From Paenarthrobacter sp. Z7-10 (lineage in GTDB: Bacteria; Actinomycetota; Actinomycetes; Actinomycetales; Micrococcaceae), in contig NZ_JADPVH010000019.1 of the NCBI RefSeq assembly GCF_026932795.1, forward strand, positions 1 to 63,268: a stretch of DNA of 63,268 nucleotides. The letters run 5' to 3'. The stretch's first letter is position 1; each line of letters starts with the position of its first letter. A program made the translations under genes and the position numbers. Below the pieces are notes generated by a model. It saw only the letters and a program-made list of their open reading frames with translations, had not been told where the DNA came from and did no database searches. Shown here one piece after another: positions 45,626 through 54,390 of this stretch.

Positions 45626-46405
45626 CTAGACGCGCCGGGTCAGGATGGCCTGTTTGACCTCGGCAATGGCTTGCGTGACCTGGATGCCGCGCGGGCACGC
45701 TTCGGTGCAGTTGAAGGTGGTCCGGCATCGCCAGACACCTTCCTTATCGTTGAGGATCTCCAGCCGCATGTCGCCGGCATCGTCCCGGGAATCGAATATA
45801 AACCGGTGCGCATTAACAATGGCGGCCGGACCGAAGTATTGGCCGTCTGTCCAGAAAACCGGGCACGATGAGGTGCAGGCGGCACACAGAATGCACTTCG
45901 TCGTATCGTCAAAGCGCGCACGCTCTTCCGCGGACTGCAGCCGCTCCCGGGTCGGCTCGTGGCCCTTGTTGATCAGGAAGGGCATGATTTCCCGGTAGGA
46001 CTGGAAGAACGGCTCCATATCGACGATGAGGTCTTTTTCCACCGGAAGGCCCTTGATCGGCTCGACCAGGATCGGTTTCTTGGTGTCGAGGTCTTTGAGC
46101 AGCGTTTTGCAGGCAAGACGGTTGCGTCCGTTGATGCGCATGGCATCGGAGCCGCAGACCCCGTGGGCGCAGGAGCGACGGAAGGACAGCGAGCCGTCGT
46201 GCTCCCATTTAATCTTGTGCAGCGCATCAAGAACCCGGTCGGTGCCGTACATGGTGAGCTCAAAGTCTTCCCACACGGGCTCCGGGGAGACCTCCGGGTT
46301 GTAGCGGCGCACGCGCAAAGTGACGTTGAATGTGGGGATCTCGCCGCCACCAACGGACGCTGGAAGCTCGACCTTGGATGCCGGTTCGGCTAGTTCAGCT
46401 GTCAT
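45626..46405 (-). CDS. sdhB: Succinate dehydrogenase iron-sulfur subunit SdhB
   Basis: A 259-aa subunit carrying electrons from SdhA to the membrane anchor. The [2Fe-2S] ligands lie in RRSCAHGVCGSDAMRING and the later RLACKTLL cysteine. The C-terminal clusters use CILCAACTSSCPVFW and CRTTFNCTEACPRGI. ATG 46405 is one base after the sdhA stop region. It ends the sdhCDAB operon. Confidence 0.96.
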   Translation of the reverse strand: MTAELAEPASKVELPASVGGGEIPTFNVTLRVRRYNPEVSPEPVWEDFELTMYGTDRVLDALHKIKWEHDGSLSFRRSCAHGVCGSDAMRINGRNRLACKTLLKDLDTKKPILVEPIKGLPVEKDLIVDMEPFFQSYREIMPFLINKGHEPTRERLQSAEERARFDDTTKCILCAACTSSCPVFWTDGQYFGPAAIVNAHRFIFDSRDDAGDMRLEILNDKEGVWRCRTTFNCTEACPRGIQVTQAIAEVKQAILTRRV

Positions 46406-46406
46406 C

Positions 46407-48203
46407 TCAGTACTTCCTCACCATTGGCTCATAGCGCGTAAAAATTACTGGCTTGGTCCCCAGCCGGATGCCGGCCACGTGCTCGGCGGAGCCGGCCTGA
46501 CTCACATTCGAGTCCTTGTAAGCCATTGAGTGCTTCATGAAGTTTTCGTCGTCGCGCTCCGGGAAGTCCTCGCGGAAGTGCCCGCCGCGCGACTCCTTGC
46601 GGTGCAGCGCCGCAACCGTCATGACTTTGGCCAGTTCCAGCAGGAAGCCCAGTTCCACGGCTTCGAGCAGATCCAGGTTGAACCGTTTGCCCTTGTCTTG
46701 GACCGTGATGCGCTGGTAACGATCTTCGAATCCGGCAATGTCAGCGAGTACGGTATTGAGCGAATCAGCCGTGCGGAACACCTGCATATTGGCGTCCATG
46801 GTGTCCTGCAGTTCCTTGCGGATGGCAGCCACCTTTTCACCGCCGTCGGAGGTCCGCACATGGTTCAGCAGCTCGTTTGTGTAAGCTTCCGGGTCCTCGG
46901 GGAGGTCAACGAAGTCGGCCGTCAGTGCGTACTCGGCCGCAGCGATTCCGGCGCGCTTGCCGAAGACGTTGATGTCGAGCAGCGAATTGGTGCCGAGCCG
47001 GTTGGAACCGTGCACCGAAACGCAGGCTACTTCACCGGCGGCATACAGACCCGGAATCACCGTGTCATTGTCCGCCAGCACCTGAGCGGTGATGTTGGTG
47101 GGGATGCCGCCCATGGCATAATGCGCCGTCGGGAAGACGGGGACTGGCTCCGTGTAGGGCTCGACACCGAGGTAAGTTCTGGCAAATTCGGTGATGTCCG
47201 GCAGCTTGGCATCAATGTGCGCCGGTTCCAGGTGCGTCAGGTCCAACAGCACATAGTCCTTGTTCGGCCCGCAGCCGCGCCCCTCGCGCACCTCATTGGC
47301 CATTGACCGTGCCACAATATCGCGCGGGGCGAGGTCCTTAATCGTCGGGGCGTAGCGCTCCATGAAACGCTCGCCCTCTGAGTTGCGCAGAATCGCGCCC
47401 TCGCCGCGGGCGGCCTCGGAGAGCAGGATACCCAGCCCGGCCAGGCCTGTCGGATGGAACTGGAAAAACTCCATGTCCTCCAGCGGAATGCCACGCCGGA
47501 AGGCGATGCCCATGCCGTCGCCGGTCAAGGTGTGTGCGTTGGAGGTGGTCTTGAAAACCTTGCCTGCTCCACCGGTCGCGAAGATGATCGATTTGGCTTG
47601 GAAAACGTGCAGTTCACCGGAGGCAAGGTCGTAGGAGACGACGCCGGCCACCTTCTTCTGGATCGTCGTGACGCCATCCACCGTGACTTCTTCGTCCACG
47701 GTCAGCAGATCAAGAACGTAGTACTCGTTGTAGAACTCAACGTTGTGACGGACGCAGTTTTGGTACAGCGTCTGCAGAATCATGTGGCCGGTGCGGTCCG
47801 CGGCATAGCAGGCGCGACGCACAGGAGCCTTACCATGGTCGCGGGTGTGGCCACCAAATCGCCGCTGGTCAATGCGGCCCTCGGGTGTGCGGTTGAACGG
47901 CAGGCCCATCTTTTCCAAGTCTAGCACCGCGTCGATGGCTTCCTTGGCCATGACCTCCGCAGCGTCCTGGTCCACCAGGTAATCTCCACCCTTGACGGTG
48001 TCAAAGGTGTGCCATTCCCAGTTGTCTTCCTCGACGTTGGCGAGGGCTGCGCACATGCCGCCCTGCGCGGCGCCCGTGTGCGAACGGGTGGGGTAGAGCT
48101 TGGTCAGTACAGCGGTTCGTGCGCGCTGGCCGGACTCGATGGCGGCACGCATGCCGGCGCCACCGGCTCCGACGATGACGACGTCGAATTTATGGACCTG
48201 CAT
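46407..48203 (-). CDS. sdhA: Succinate dehydrogenase flavoprotein subunit SdhA
   Basis: A 598-aa flavoprotein of TCA cycle complex II. The FAD site is FDVVIVGAGGAGMRAAIESG, the covalent-FAD region is PTRSHTGAAQGGM, and catalytic text includes FQFHPTGLAGLGILLSEAAR and PTAHYAMGGIPTNI. ATG 48203 gives the normal MQVHKFDVVIVGAG beginning. It sits 141 bp after sdhD, a gap without a recognisable feature. Confidence 0.97.
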   Translation of the reverse strand: MQVHKFDVVIVGAGGAGMRAAIESGQRARTAVLTKLYPTRSHTGAAQGGMCAALANVEEDNWEWHTFDTVKGGDYLVDQDAAEVMAKEAIDAVLDLEKMGLPFNRTPEGRIDQRRFGGHTRDHGKAPVRRACYAADRTGHMILQTLYQNCVRHNVEFYNEYYVLDLLTVDEEVTVDGVTTIQKKVAGVVSYDLASGELHVFQAKSIIFATGGAGKVFKTTSNAHTLTGDGMGIAFRRGIPLEDMEFFQFHPTGLAGLGILLSEAARGEGAILRNSEGERFMERYAPTIKDLAPRDIVARSMANEVREGRGCGPNKDYVLLDLTHLEPAHIDAKLPDITEFARTYLGVEPYTEPVPVFPTAHYAMGGIPTNITAQVLADNDTVIPGLYAAGEVACVSVHGSNRLGTNSLLDINVFGKRAGIAAAEYALTADFVDLPEDPEAYTNELLNHVRTSDGGEKVAAIRKELQDTMDANMQVFRTADSLNTVLADIAGFEDRYQRITVQDKGKRFNLDLLEAVELGFLLELAKVMTVAALHRKESRGGHFREDFPERDDENFMKHSMAYKDSNVSQAGSAEHVAGIRLGTKPVIFTRYEPMVRKY

Positions 48204-48344
48204 ACTGGATGCTCTTTCTCTCAAACTGCGGTTAAAGCTCTAATAAAATGTCTGGACTGGAATGCCCGGACCGCTGTGCCGCGGCCCCCGTTGTGGCTCC
48301 TTCGGCCCGCCGGAAACCGGGGGCGCCGAATGGCCATCAGCGGG

Positions 48345-48803
48345 TTACTTGGCCGGGCAGAACGACGGCAGGTCGGTGACGGCGCCGGCCGGGCAGGGGT
48401 CGAAGGTGAAAATGACCAAGGTTCCCAGGACCACGATGACGACGGTGGCGATGTAAAGCACCGTTTTCAGGGTCATCCGGGTGGCATTGCGCTCCGCATA
48501 GTCGTTGATGATGGTCCGGACACCGTTCGTGCCATGCAGCATGGCGAGCCAGAGCATCAGCAGGTCCCAGACCTGCCAGAACGGGCTGGCCCACTTACCG
48601 GCCACGAAACCGAAGTCAATGGCATGGATCCCATCACCGGCCATCAAGTTCACGAACAGGTGACCGAAGATCAGCACCACCAGCACCACGCCGGAAAGGC
48701 GCATGAACAGCCAGGCGATCATTTCAAAGCTGGAGCCGGAACGTTTGTTGCGGTTGTAATTGATGCCGCCGCTGCGCGGAGCCGAAATTGTCGGTGTTGC
48801 CAT
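48345..48803 (-). CDS. sdhD: Succinate dehydrogenase membrane anchor SdhD
   Basis: A 152-aa anchor subunit with three membrane helices (LFMRLSGVVLVVLIFGHLFV, a middle segment near LLMLWLAMLHGTNGVRTI, and TVLYIATVVIVVLGTLVIFT). The histidines in IFGHLF and MLHGTNG are candidates for heme/quinone ligation. ATG 48803 is 2 bp after the sdhC stop, implying coupled translation. Confidence 0.9.
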   Translation of the reverse strand: MATPTISAPRSGGINYNRNKRSGSSFEMIAWLFMRLSGVVLVVLIFGHLFVNLMAGDGIHAIDFGFVAGKWASPFWQVWDLLMLWLAMLHGTNGVRTIINDYAERNATRMTLKTVLYIATVVIVVLGTLVIFTFDPCPAGAVTDLPSFCPAK

Positions 48804-48805
48804 GA

Positions 48806-49198
48806 TCAGTGCCCCCCGGGGATTGCTGAAAAGACGATGGAGAGGTGGCGGATCAGGAATGGAACCATGGTGATGACCCACAGGCCCAGGACGCCCCACA
48901 GGAGCTGCCGCTGGTACTTGGGGCCGCTCTTCCAGAAATCCACCAGAATGATGCGCAGGCCATTAAAGGCGTGAAAGACTATGGCGGCGACGAGACCGGC
49001 CTCGCCAAGTCCCATGATCGGGTTCTTATAAGCACCGATCACGGAGGTGTACGCCTCCGGAGACACCCGCACCAGCGAGGTGTCAAGGACGTGTACCAAC
49101 AGGAAAAAGAAAATCACTACACCGGTAACTCGGTGTCCCACCCAGGACCACATGCCTTCACGGCCGCGGTACAGAGTGCCAGCTGGTTTTGTCGGCAC
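48806..49198 (-). CDS. sdhC: Succinate dehydrogenase cytochrome b subunit SdhC
   Basis: A 130-aa membrane anchor. Motif text: GMWSWVGHRVTGVVIFFFLL and VFHAFNGLRIILVDF, with the heme-ligand histidines in GHRVTG and FHAFNG. The start is GTG 49198, with GGGGAGG 8 nt upstream. It is the first gene of sdhCDAB. Confidence 0.93.
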   Translation of the reverse strand: MPTKPAGTLYRGREGMWSWVGHRVTGVVIFFFLLVHVLDTSLVRVSPEAYTSVIGAYKNPIMGLGEAGLVAAIVFHAFNGLRIILVDFWKSGPKYQRQLLWGVLGLWVITMVPFLIRHLSIVFSAIPGGH

Positions 49199-49286
49199 TG
49201 ATTAAACCTCCCCTGCATCGCCGTGGCGCTAGCGTGTTCCACGCGGGGATTACGCTCACAGCGAGAGCACTCGTAGCTCAAGCCTA

Positions 49287-49315
49287 AATCTAGGCTCAGC
49301 TGAAAGCTTATTCAA
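49287..49315 (-). promoter_or_regulatory. Promoter of sdhCDAB with palindrome
   Basis: Minus strand: TTGAAT (-35, 49310-49315), 17-nt spacer, TAGATT (-10, 49287-49292). GCCTAAATCTAGGC (49282-49295), a GCCTA/TAGGC inverted repeat, overlaps the -10 box and may be an operator. Confidence 0.75.
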
Positions 49316-49411
49316 ATTAGGCGTTCCTTGCCCTATGGGCCTTGTCACAGCGCACGTGGTGGCCGTCACGGACACCATGTGCGCTGCCGATGGTGTCCCA
49401 CCCGGGTCCGT

Positions 49412-49417
49412 TACAGT
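49412..49417 (+). promoter_or_regulatory. -10 box near the manC start
   Basis: TACAGT ends 8 nt before ATG 49426, or 5 nt before the in-frame GTG 49423. A leaderless or nearly leaderless transcript is likely. Confidence 0.45.
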
Positions 49418-49425
49418 TGGGGGTG

Positions 49426-50583
49426 ATGAATACTGACTCGCAACCGGACGTGCTGGCGGAGCCTTCCGTCGACTCCGCCCGAACCCTGGCCCGCTTCTAC
49501 GCGGTCATTCCGGCCGGGGGTGTCGGAACCAGGCTCTGGCCGCTGTCGCGGGCCGCCGCGCCCAAGTTCCTGCATGACCTGACCGGGTCAGGCAGCACGC
49601 TGCTGCGCGCCACGTATGACCGGCTCCGGCCGCTTTCCGGCGAGCGGATACTGGTCGTAACCGGGCAGGCGCACAGCCAGGCGGTCGGCCGGCAGCTGCC
49701 GGAGGTCGCTGACGCGGATCTGATTTTGGAGAGCGAACCGAAGGATTCGGCGGCAGCCATTGGTCTCGCGGCAGCCATTCTCTACCAGCGGGACCCGGAC
49801 ATCATCATGGGATCGTTTGCCGCAGATCATGTCATCAGCCCGGACACTGCATTCCGGGACGCTGTGCGTGAAGCGATCTTCACCGCGGCGACGGGAAAGA
49901 TTGTCACGATCGGGATTAAGCCCACCCACCCCTCCACCGGCTTTGGCTATGTCCGCACCGGTGCCCCGCTCGCCATCGCCGGCGCGCCCAGTGCCCATGC
50001 CGTCGTCGAGTTCGTGGAGAAGCCCAGCGAAGAGGTTGCCCTTGCGTACCTGGCCAGCGGTGACTACAACTGGAACGCCGGAATGTTCGTGGCGCCGGTG
50101 GCCCTGATGCTCAAGCACCTTTCCGCCAATGAGCCGGAGCTGTTCGCGGGCCTGACCGAAATTGCCCAGGCGTGGGACACACCAGCCCGGCAGGAGGTCA
50201 CGGCCCGGATCTGGCCGACGCTGCCAAAAATTGCCATCGACTATGCGGTGGCCGAGCCCGCTGCTGACGCGGGCGATGTGGCGGTCATTCCGGGAACTTT
50301 CAGCTGGGACGACGTGGGGGATTTCGCCGCGATCGGCCGGCTGAACAGCGCCAATGAGGTCGACGACGTCACAGTCGTCGGCGAGGGCGCGCGCGTCTTC
50401 ACCGACTCCGCCTCCGGAGTGGTGGTCACCGACACCAAACGGGTGATCGCGTTGATCGGGATCAAGGACGTCGTCATCGTCGATACCCCTGATGCGCTGC
50501 TTGTCACGACCACGGAGCATGCACAGCGGGTGAAGAGTGCCGTGGACCGGCTCAAGGCCAGCGGCGATACTGACGTGCTCTAA
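49426..50583 (+). CDS. manC: Mannose-1-phosphate guanylyltransferase
   Basis: A 385-aa nucleotidyltransferase making GDP-mannose for glycans and glycolipids. The signature AGGVGTRLWPLSRAAAPKF is at about residue 30. FAADHVISPD, GIKPTHPSTGFGYVRTG, VEFVEKPSEEVALAYL and the C-terminal TFSWDDVGDFAAI are family text. There is no fused isomerase domain. ATG 49426 was taken because a -10 box ends 8 nt before it; the frame extends back to 49342. Confidence 0.95.
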   Translation: MNTDSQPDVLAEPSVDSARTLARFYAVIPAGGVGTRLWPLSRAAAPKFLHDLTGSGSTLLRATYDRLRPLSGERILVVTGQAHSQAVGRQLPEVADADLILESEPKDSAAAIGLAAAILYQRDPDIIMGSFAADHVISPDTAFRDAVREAIFTAATGKIVTIGIKPTHPSTGFGYVRTGAPLAIAGAPSAHAVVEFVEKPSEEVALAYLASGDYNWNAGMFVAPVALMLKHLSANEPELFAGLTEIAQAWDTPARQEVTARIWPTLPKIAIDYAVAEPAADAGDVAVIPGTFSWDDVGDFAAIGRLNSANEVDDVTVVGEGARVFTDSASGVVVTDTKRVIALIGIKDVVIVDTPDALLVTTTEHAQRVKSAVDRLKASGDTDVL

Positions 50584-50699
50584 GCCTGCGGCAGCAACAT
50601 CCGCAGCGGCTGGGACAATGCCAAAGGCGGCGAGTGCAACGCCAAGGGCAGCAGGGGTAACGAGCCGCCCCCAATGCCGGGATTCCTTTCCCCAGTGGC

Positions 50700-50705
50700 T
50701 AGAGT
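50700..50705 (+). promoter_or_regulatory. -10 box of a leaderless amidohydrolase transcript
   Basis: TAGAGT ends 6 nt before GTG 50712, with no ribosome site. Confidence 0.5.
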
Positions 50706-50711
50706 TTCTGT

Positions 50712-51914
50712 GTGCGCAACTACTCCTCCGAGACTGAACCGACGTTGCTGATCGGCCCGTGGCTGGAACCGATATTGGCGGAATTGCTGCTGTTCCGGCG
50801 CGACTTACATGCCCATCCCGAACTTTCCCGGCAGGAATACCGCACCACCGAGAAGCTTGTCGAGGCCCTGACTGCCGCCGGGTTGAAGCCGCGCCGGCTC
50901 AAGAACACTGGTCTGGTGGTCGACGTCGGCTCCGGACCGATTGCCACAGCGTTGCGCGGAGACATAGACGCTCTGCCGATTATGGAAGAAACGTCCCTGC
51001 CCTTCGCCTCGAAAAACCACGGCGTGACACACGCCTGCGGACACGACGTGCATACCACCTGCATGCTCGGAATCGCGCTGGTGCTGGCGGCCATGCATTC
51101 GCACCGGCCGCTGGGTGCCACCATTCGCATCATCTTCCAACCGGCCGAGGAGACGATGCCGGGCGGGGCGCTGGATGCGATCGCCCAGGGCGCCTTGGAC
51201 GGTGTGCCCCGGATTCTTGCGCTGCATTGCGATCCCAGGATCGCCGTCGGCAATATCGGCACGCGCATTGGTGCAATCACCAGCGCCTCGGACACCATCA
51301 AGATTGAGCTCACCGGCCGCGGCGGCCACACCTCCCGCCCGCACCTGACCGAGGACATGGTGTTCGCACTTGCCCAGATAGCCATCAACGTTCCCGCCGT
51401 GCTGTCCCGCCGCGTGGATGTTCGAAGCGGCGTCTCGGTGGTATGGGGACAGATCAATGCCGGTTCCGCGCCGAACGCCATCCCCGCCAACGGACTGCTG
51501 TTCGGAACCATGCGCTGCCTTGACCGCGACGCCTGGCATTCGGCCGGCAGGCTGCTCGATGACGTAGTGCAGCAGGTGGCCGCACCCTATGGCGTCGAGG
51601 TGGCCCTGGAACACATCCGCGGCGTGCCCCCGGTGGTGAACTCGGAGCACGAGACGGCCCTGATTGAAGCCGCTGCCCGCTCTGAGCTGGGCGAGGACGC
51701 CGTGGTGCTGACCCCGCAGTCCATGGGCGGGGAGGACTTTGCCTGGTTCCTGCAGGACCTTCCGGGCGCCATGATGCGATTGGGAACGCATGTGCCCGGC
51801 GGTGAAGTCTATGACCTGCACCGCGGCGACTACATAGTCGATGAGGGAGCGCTCGCCAATGGCATCAAGGTCCTGGCAGCGGCGGCGCTCCGATCCATCC
51901 GCGACCTCCTCTGA
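50712..51914 (+). CDS. M20-family amidohydrolase (peptidase M20D)
   Basis: A 400-aa metallo-amidohydrolase of the hippurate/IAA-amino-acid hydrolase type. Metal and catalytic motifs: HACGHDVHTTCMLG, QPAEETMPGGALDAI with the Glu pair, HCDPRIAVG, the dimerisation-domain GRGGHTSRPH, and MGGEDFAWFL near the end. The substrate is probably an N-acyl amino acid but is not determined. GTG 50712 is the first codon after a -10 box. It is transcribed alone. Confidence 0.93.
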   Translation: MRNYSSETEPTLLIGPWLEPILAELLLFRRDLHAHPELSRQEYRTTEKLVEALTAAGLKPRRLKNTGLVVDVGSGPIATALRGDIDALPIMEETSLPFASKNHGVTHACGHDVHTTCMLGIALVLAAMHSHRPLGATIRIIFQPAEETMPGGALDAIAQGALDGVPRILALHCDPRIAVGNIGTRIGAITSASDTIKIELTGRGGHTSRPHLTEDMVFALAQIAINVPAVLSRRVDVRSGVSVVWGQINAGSAPNAIPANGLLFGTMRCLDRDAWHSAGRLLDDVVQQVAAPYGVEVALEHIRGVPPVVNSEHETALIEAAARSELGEDAVVLTPQSMGGEDFAWFLQDLPGAMMRLGTHVPGGEVYDLHRGDYIVDEGALANGIKVLAAAALRSIRDLL

Positions 51915-51989
51915 TCCGACTTGGATCGCGCTTTCACGCACCTTGATCCGACTCGGCGCGCTTCGTACCGGGACGCAACATATAATAAG

Positions 51990-52018
51990 TTGTGCACAAT
52001 CTAGTTGGGCGCTATGGT
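51990..52018 (+). promoter_or_regulatory. ohrR promoter with palindromic operator
   Basis: TTGTGC (-35, 51990-51995), 17-nt spacer and TATGGT (-10, 52013-52018), 6 nt before the ATG. The -35 lies in the perfect palindrome TTGTGCACAA (51990-51999), a likely OhrR site. Confidence 0.7.
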
Positions 52019-52024
52019 GGGGCA

Positions 52025-52501
52025 ATGACCGAACGGGACATGCTCAAGCGTCAAGTTTGCTTTGCCTTATATTCGGCGTCGCGGGCTGCCACAGCCGTGT
52101 ACAGGCCGATGCTTGAGCGCCTGGGCCTGACTTATCCGCAGTATTTGGTCCTGCTGCTGCTCTGGGAACGGGACCAAGCCACGGTGCGCGAACTGGGGGA
52201 GGCGCTGGAGTTGGATTCCGGTACGCTGTCCCCGTTACTGAAGCGGCTCGAGGCCGCCGGTCTGCTGAGGCGCAGGCGGTCCGCCGGTGATGAACGGCGG
52301 GTGGAGATTCACCTGACGGCCGACGGCGCCGCCCTCCAACGGCGGGCCGCGGAGATTCCGCAGCGGTTGGCCGATGCGTCAGGGCTTTCCCTCCCGGAGC
52401 TGGATCAGCTACAGGACACGTTGGGCAAACTCACCGAGGCGCTGCACGAAGCAGCGAAGGTACCTCTGCTTGGCTCCCACCCGCAGCAACTGAAGAACTA
52501 A
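52025..52501 (+). CDS. ohrR: Organic-peroxide-sensing MarR regulator OhrR
   Basis: A 158-aa MarR-family repressor. The N-terminal QVCFALYSASRAATAVYRP carries the reactive peroxide-sensing cysteine (C12) found in OhrR proteins. The winged helix includes LGEALELDSGTLSPLLKRLE and RSAGDERRVEIHLT. Oxidation of the cysteine releases DNA in the family. ATG 52025 is preceded by a -10 box; an upstream ATG/GTG at 51992 lies inside the operator. The gene is 44 bp before ohr and probably regulates both. Confidence 0.93.
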   Translation: MTERDMLKRQVCFALYSASRAATAVYRPMLERLGLTYPQYLVLLLLWERDQATVRELGEALELDSGTLSPLLKRLEAAGLLRRRRSAGDERRVEIHLTADGAALQRRAAEIPQRLADASGLSLPELDQLQDTLGKLTEALHEAAKVPLLGSHPQQLKN

Positions 52502-52544
52502 GGCACCTTTCCCGGGCTCCCACCCGCAGCAACTAAAGGATCAA
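52459..52544. repeat. 43-bp tandem duplication of the ohrR 3' end
   Basis: Units 52459-52501 and 52502-52544 share an exact 20-bp core (52472-52491 and 52515-52534). The first copy ends with the ohrR stop; the second supplies the ohr ribosome site AAAGGA. Confidence 0.9.
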
Positions 52545-52545
52545 T

Positions 52546-53013
52546 ATGAAGATTTTGTACACAGCCGAGGCAGTGGCTACTGGGGACGGCCGGGACGGAC
52601 ATGCCCGCAGTTCCGACGGCGCGTTGGATGTTGGGCTGGCTTCACCGCCTGAACTGGGCGGCACCGGCGAGGGCACCAATCCCGAGCAACTCTTCGCCGC
52701 TGGCTACGCTGCATGCTTCCACTCGGCCCTCCGGCTGGTGGCGCGGCGACGGCACGTCGATGCGGGCGGATCCTGGGTGCGTGCCAAGGTCGATTTCGGG
52801 CCCAGCGGTGGTGGTGCATACGGCATCGGTGTGCGGATGGACATCTGCCTTCCCGAATTGGATCGGGAAGCGGCGCGACCCCTGGTCGACGACGCCCATC
52901 AGGTCTGCCCTTATTCAAATGCCACCCGGGGAAACATCAGTGTGCAATTGAGCATTGTCGACTCCGAAGTGCCGGCGACCATGGATTCCGAGCCGGCGGG
53001 GGTGCCGGCATGA
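52546..53013 (+). CDS. ohr: Organic hydroperoxide resistance protein Ohr
   Basis: A 155-aa thiol peroxidase of the OsmC/Ohr family that reduces organic hydroperoxides. The two redox cysteines are in YAACFHSALRLVA and VCPYSNATRGN, matching Ohr rather than OsmC. ATG 52546 has AAAGGA 7-8 nt upstream. It is followed with a 4-bp ATGA overlap by an oxidoreductase gene. A short C-terminal tail of about 15 residues exceeds the typical length. Confidence 0.95.
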   Translation: MKILYTAEAVATGDGRDGHARSSDGALDVGLASPPELGGTGEGTNPEQLFAAGYAACFHSALRLVARRRHVDAGGSWVRAKVDFGPSGGGAYGIGVRMDICLPELDREAARPLVDDAHQVCPYSNATRGNISVQLSIVDSEVPATMDSEPAGVPA

Positions 53014-53105
53014 ACGCCGCCGGCATGAACGCTGCGGGTCCAAACTCTGCCGGCCAGGACGGCGCGGGTCCAAACTCTGCCGGCCAGGACCCTGCGGGTC
53101 CAAAC
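53010..53105. repeat. 15-bp x2 and 30-bp x2 tandem repeats in oxidoreductase 5' end
   Basis: ATGAACGC(C/T)GC(C/G)GG(C/T) is repeated at 53010 and 53025. A 30-bp unit starts at 53034 and 53064, with a partial third from 53094. They encode MNAAG and AGPNSAGQDG/AGPNSAGQDP. Confidence 0.92.
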
Positions 53106-54158
53106 CCGGTTGCCATGGAGGCCGAGGATCTGGACGGCAAAACTGGCCTTCCGCGGACGGGGCTGGAGGTCCATCTGGCGTCCCGACCGAACGGTTGGCC
53201 CGTGCCGGAAAATTTCCGGCTGGCCAGAGTTGAACTGCCGGATTTGGCCGATGGACAGGTGCTGGTCCGCAATACCGCCATCTCGGTGGACCCCTATATG
53301 CGGGGACGGATGGACGATGTGAAGTCCTACAGCGCGCCGTTCGCCTTGGACAAGGCGTTGGAGGGCGGCGCCGTGGGCACCGTCATTGCCTCCCGCAGCG
53401 TCGAGCGGGCCGTGGGCGACGTCGTCGTACATTTCCACGGCTGGCGTGAGTATGCCGTGCTGGAGGGCGGTGCGACGAAGCCGGTGGACACTTCGGTGGC
53501 CCCGGCGTCCGCCTATCTCGGCGCGCTCGGCATGACCGGGCTGACAGCCTATGCCGGACTGATGCAGGTGGCCGCCTTCACCCCTGGGGACACAGTCTTT
53601 GTCTCCGGAGCAGCAGGTGCGGTTGGATCGCTGGTGGGTCAGATGGCCAAGAACCTTGGTGCCGGACGGGTCATCGGCAGTGCCGGTTCCGCTGCGAAGG
53701 TGCAGAGGCTGCTTGAACTGGGCTTTGACGCTGCTTTCAATTATCACGACGGACCGGTCCGCGACTCATTGAAGAGTGCGTTGGGGAGCTCCGCCGGCAT
53801 CGACGTCTACTTTGACAATGTAGGCGGAGAGCACTTGGAGGCCGCTATTGCCAAGATGAATCCGTTTGGTCGGATCGCTCTCTGCGGGGCCATCTCGCAG
53901 TACAACAACAGCTCTCCGGCCCCCGGACCGTCCAACCTTGCGTTGGCCATTGGTAAGCAGTTGATGCTGCGAGGTTTTTTGGTCGGCAGCTACCAGCATT
54001 TGGCCCCGGAATTCGCGTCCCGGATGGGGCGGTGGCTGGCCAGCGGCGACGTTCACACCGATGAAACCGTGGTGCACTCGCTGCCCAGTGCGCCGCAGGC
54101 CTTCATCGACATGCTGCGCGGGGCCAACACCGGCAAGATGATCGTCGCGCTGGACTGA
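53010..54158 (+). CDS. NADP-dependent oxidoreductase (PTGR/zinc-free MDR type)
   Basis: A 382-aa medium-chain reductase of the leukotriene B4/prostaglandin reductase group. ISVDPYMRGRMDDVKSY and the cofactor loop VFVSGAAGAVGSLVGQMAKN are typical, as is GIDVYFDNVGGEHLEAAIAK. It likely reduces enals or quinones, such as lipid peroxidation products, which suits its coupling to ohr. ATG 53010 overlaps the ohr stop. The first 35 residues are Asn/Ala/Gly repeats (MNAAG twice, then AGPNSAGQD twice) and not part of the fold. Confidence 0.92.
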   Translation: MNAAGMNAAGPNSAGQDGAGPNSAGQDPAGPNPVAMEAEDLDGKTGLPRTGLEVHLASRPNGWPVPENFRLARVELPDLADGQVLVRNTAISVDPYMRGRMDDVKSYSAPFALDKALEGGAVGTVIASRSVERAVGDVVVHFHGWREYAVLEGGATKPVDTSVAPASAYLGALGMTGLTAYAGLMQVAAFTPGDTVFVSGAAGAVGSLVGQMAKNLGAGRVIGSAGSAAKVQRLLELGFDAAFNYHDGPVRDSLKSALGSSAGIDVYFDNVGGEHLEAAIAKMNPFGRIALCGAISQYNNSSPAPGPSNLALAIGKQLMLRGFLVGSYQHLAPEFASRMGRWLASGDVHTDETVVHSLPSAPQAFIDMLRGANTGKMIVALD

Positions 54159-54390
54159 AGGATGGTCCGGGGCTACCCGTTGGTAACAAGTTTCCAACAA
54201 TGATCGCGCGGTCATCCGGATGGCCCTCGACCGGGAGCGTGTAACGCTAGGGTATTGTCATCATTGCGCCACGGCGCAGCGCCACGAAAATATCAGTGAC
54301 AACAGAATTTCGGTACGGTGTTACGCACTATTACCAACGGACACTCATTGAAACTTCAGCCGTGGGGCTCAACATCTTTCTGGAGGAACA

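Noticed and set aside
52713-53010. Open frame upstream of the oxidoreductase inside ohr
   Set aside because: It is a second frame of ohr; the oxidoreductase begins at the ATGA overlap at 53010.
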